Origin: Paludibacter propionicigenes WB4
GTDB taxonomy: Bacteria; Bacteroidota; Bacteroidia; Bacteroidales; Paludibacteraceae
DNA: 64,000 bases
NCBI RefSeq assembly: GCF_000183135.1
Contig: NC_014734.1
Coordinates: 992,001 to 1,056,000, forward strand
Direction of reading: 5' to 3'
Shown here piece after piece: positions 62,823 to 64,000 of this stretch (the first letter of the stretch is position 1; each line of letters begins with the position of its first letter). Under the pieces are notes generated by a model, which was given only the letters and a program-made list of their open reading frames with translations, was not told the DNA's origin and did not search any database. The position numbers and the translations under genes are program-made.

Positions 62823-64000
62823 ATGAACTGTAAGACAAAATTACTTATACTTGGAATTTTACTTCTACTCATTCCCCGAGCAGTCGCTCAAATATCGCCG
62901 GGCGATTTAAGCAAAGCCCATGCCGGTTTAGAGGGTGTAAGTAATTGTACCAAATGCCACTCGGTGGGCAGCAATAAAGTTACCCGCGAAAAATGCTTAA
63001 GCTGTCACAAAGAGATTCAGGCCAATATCAACGCCAACAAAGGATTTCACGCTTCCGCCGATGTTACCGGAAAGCAATGTACCGAATGCCATAACGAGCA
63101 TCACGGTCGTAATTTTCAATTAATCCGACTGGACAAAAAGACTTTCAACCACAGCAAAACCGGCTTTGAGTTGAAAGGAGTGCATGCCCGACAAGAATGC
63201 AAAGCCTGCCATAAACCCGCATTCATTACCGACCCGAAATTGAAAAACAAACCGGGCACTATGTTGGGACTTAACAAGCAATGTTTAAGCTGTCACGAAG
63301 ATTTTCATAAAGGCCGAATGTCGGCAAACTGCGCTAGCTGTCACAATTTCGAGTCATTTAAGAAAGTAAGTAATTTTGATCATAACACCACAAGATTTCC
63401 TCTGCTGGGCGAACACAAAACTGTGTCTTGCGACAAATGCCACAAAACTCAGATTATTGATGGTAAACCTGTTCAGCAATTCAGAGGACTCGAATTTGCC
63501 AATTGTAATGCCTGCCACAAAGATCCGCACGAAAACAGATTTGGGCAGGATTGTAAACAATGCCATACCGAAAAATCATTCCATACTATAAAAGGAATTA
63601 GTACGTTTAATCATGATAAAACGGGATTTCCGCTGGTAGGTGCGCATAAAACAGTAGATTGCAAATTATGTCATAAAGGAAAAATGACCGACCCTATCAG
63701 GCACAATCGCTGTTCGGATTGTCATACAGACTATCATAAAGGAGAATTTGCAAAGAACGGTGTTTCGCCGGATTGCAAGCAATGTCATACAGAGAAATCG
63801 TTTTCGCCAAGTACGTTCTCTGTTGAGAAGCATAAACAAACTAAGTTTCCATTAGAAGGGGCTCATCAGGCCACAGCCTGTAATGCATGCCACCAGAAAG
63901 CAACCGGGTGGACATTCAGAAACATCGGTGGCAGTAAATGCGTTGACTGTCATAAAAACGTACACAAAGGATTTATTCCCGACAGGTTTATGCCTAATGA
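62823..64000 (+). CDS. Multihaem cytochrome c, C-terminus beyond window
   Basis: The frame opens at ATG 62823 with a signal peptide (CKTKLLILGILLLLIPRAVAQ) and is still open at the window edge after 392 codons. The visible part has 14 CxxCH motifs: CTKCH, CLSCH, CTECH, CKACH, CLSCH, CASCH, CDKCH, CNACH, CKQCH, CKLCH, CSDCH, CKQCH, CNACH and CVDCH. Four copies of a unit with F-x-H-x2-T-x-F-(P/E)L-x-G-x-H, then CxxCH about nine residues later, suggest a modular array with a partner histidine for each haem (cytochrome c3/c7-like). It lies 55 bp after the Fe-S flavoprotein and is the natural periplasmic electron acceptor. The final haem number and any anchor are outside the window. Confidence 0.92.
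   Translation, partial: MNCKTKLLILGILLLLIPRAVAQISPGDLSKAHAGLEGVSNCTKCHSVGSNKVTREKCLSCHKEIQANINANKGFHASADVTGKQCTECHNEHHGRNFQLIRLDKKTFNHSKTGFELKGVHARQECKACHKPAFITDPKLKNKPGTMLGLNKQCLSCHEDFHKGRMSANCASCHNFESFKKVSNFDHNTTRFPLLGEHKTVSCDKCHKTQIIDGKPVQQFRGLEFANCNACHKDPHENRFGQDCKQCHTEKSFHTIKGISTFNHDKTGFPLVGAHKTVDCKLCHKGKMTDPIRHNRCSDCHTDYHKGEFAKNGVSPDCKQCHTEKSFSPSTFSVEKHKQTKFPLEGAHQATACNACHQKATGWTFRNIGGSKCVDCHKNVHKGFIPDRFMPN

Overview
The window looks like a chromosomal segment of an anaerobic member of the Bacteroidota, most likely order Bacteroidales and perhaps Paludibacter-like. Reasons: about 40% G+C; repeated Bacteroidota-type -7 promoter boxes (TAnnTTTG) and little use of Shine-Dalgarno sites; many lipoproteins; a TonB-dependent receptor with a carboxypeptidase-regulatory N-terminus; a FISUMP-type lipoprotein; DUF5723, DUF4876, DUF6850 and DUF6057 proteins; and a PorE-like OmpA protein. 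The genus is an inference. There is no phage, insertion sequence, CRISPR array, rRNA or tRNA that I can support.

Layout. 0-2.4 kb: start of an ABC-F ATPase, a WecA/MraY-family sugar-1-phosphate transferase, and panB. 2.5-11.9 kb: a tight minus-strand operon (gaps of 4, 9 and 10 bp) with a TonB-dependent receptor, a DUF4876 lipoprotein, a DUF6850 beta-barrel and a secreted M16 protease, plus an upstream FISUMP lipoprotein. This resembles a protease-associated import system (compare FusA/FusC and YddB/PqqL) and is the best candidate for an undescribed system. 12.5-14.1 kb: a TPR/membrane/HTH regulator split by a frameshift at an A6 run. 14.6-23.2 kb: yebC, a DUF5723/TSP3/OmpA protein with its lipoprotein partner, a shorter DUF5723 paralogue, and a RecD-like helicase. 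23.4-31.5 kb: an inverted-repeat element, a HAD-IIIC protein, a membrane protein fused to a cytidylate-kinase-like domain, dipeptidyl peptidase III, a GHL10 glycosidase-like protein and methylglyoxal synthase. 31.6-38.4 kb: M3 peptidase, pullulanase, Wzi-like protein and coaE, probably one plus-strand transcription unit. 38.4-55.7 kb: mostly housekeeping genes (clpC, an MFS transporter, phosphohexomutase, hisIE with an FtsE-like ATPase, asnA, folA, thyA, a PorE-like protein, DUF1015), then a haem-motif beta-propeller lipoprotein coupled to a DUF6057 membrane protein. 55.9-57.0 kb: a GH53 galactanase lipoprotein.

57.2-64.0 kb: an electron-transfer cluster with a fused CcsB-CcsA cytochrome c assembly protein, a putative b-type membrane cytochrome, a membrane-anchored Fe-S/flavoprotein with an unusual domain order, and a multihaem cytochrome c with 14 CxxCH motifs before the window ends. 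Together they could carry electrons from NAD(P)H in the cytoplasm to periplasmic haems, with the assembly factor for those haems encoded beside them.
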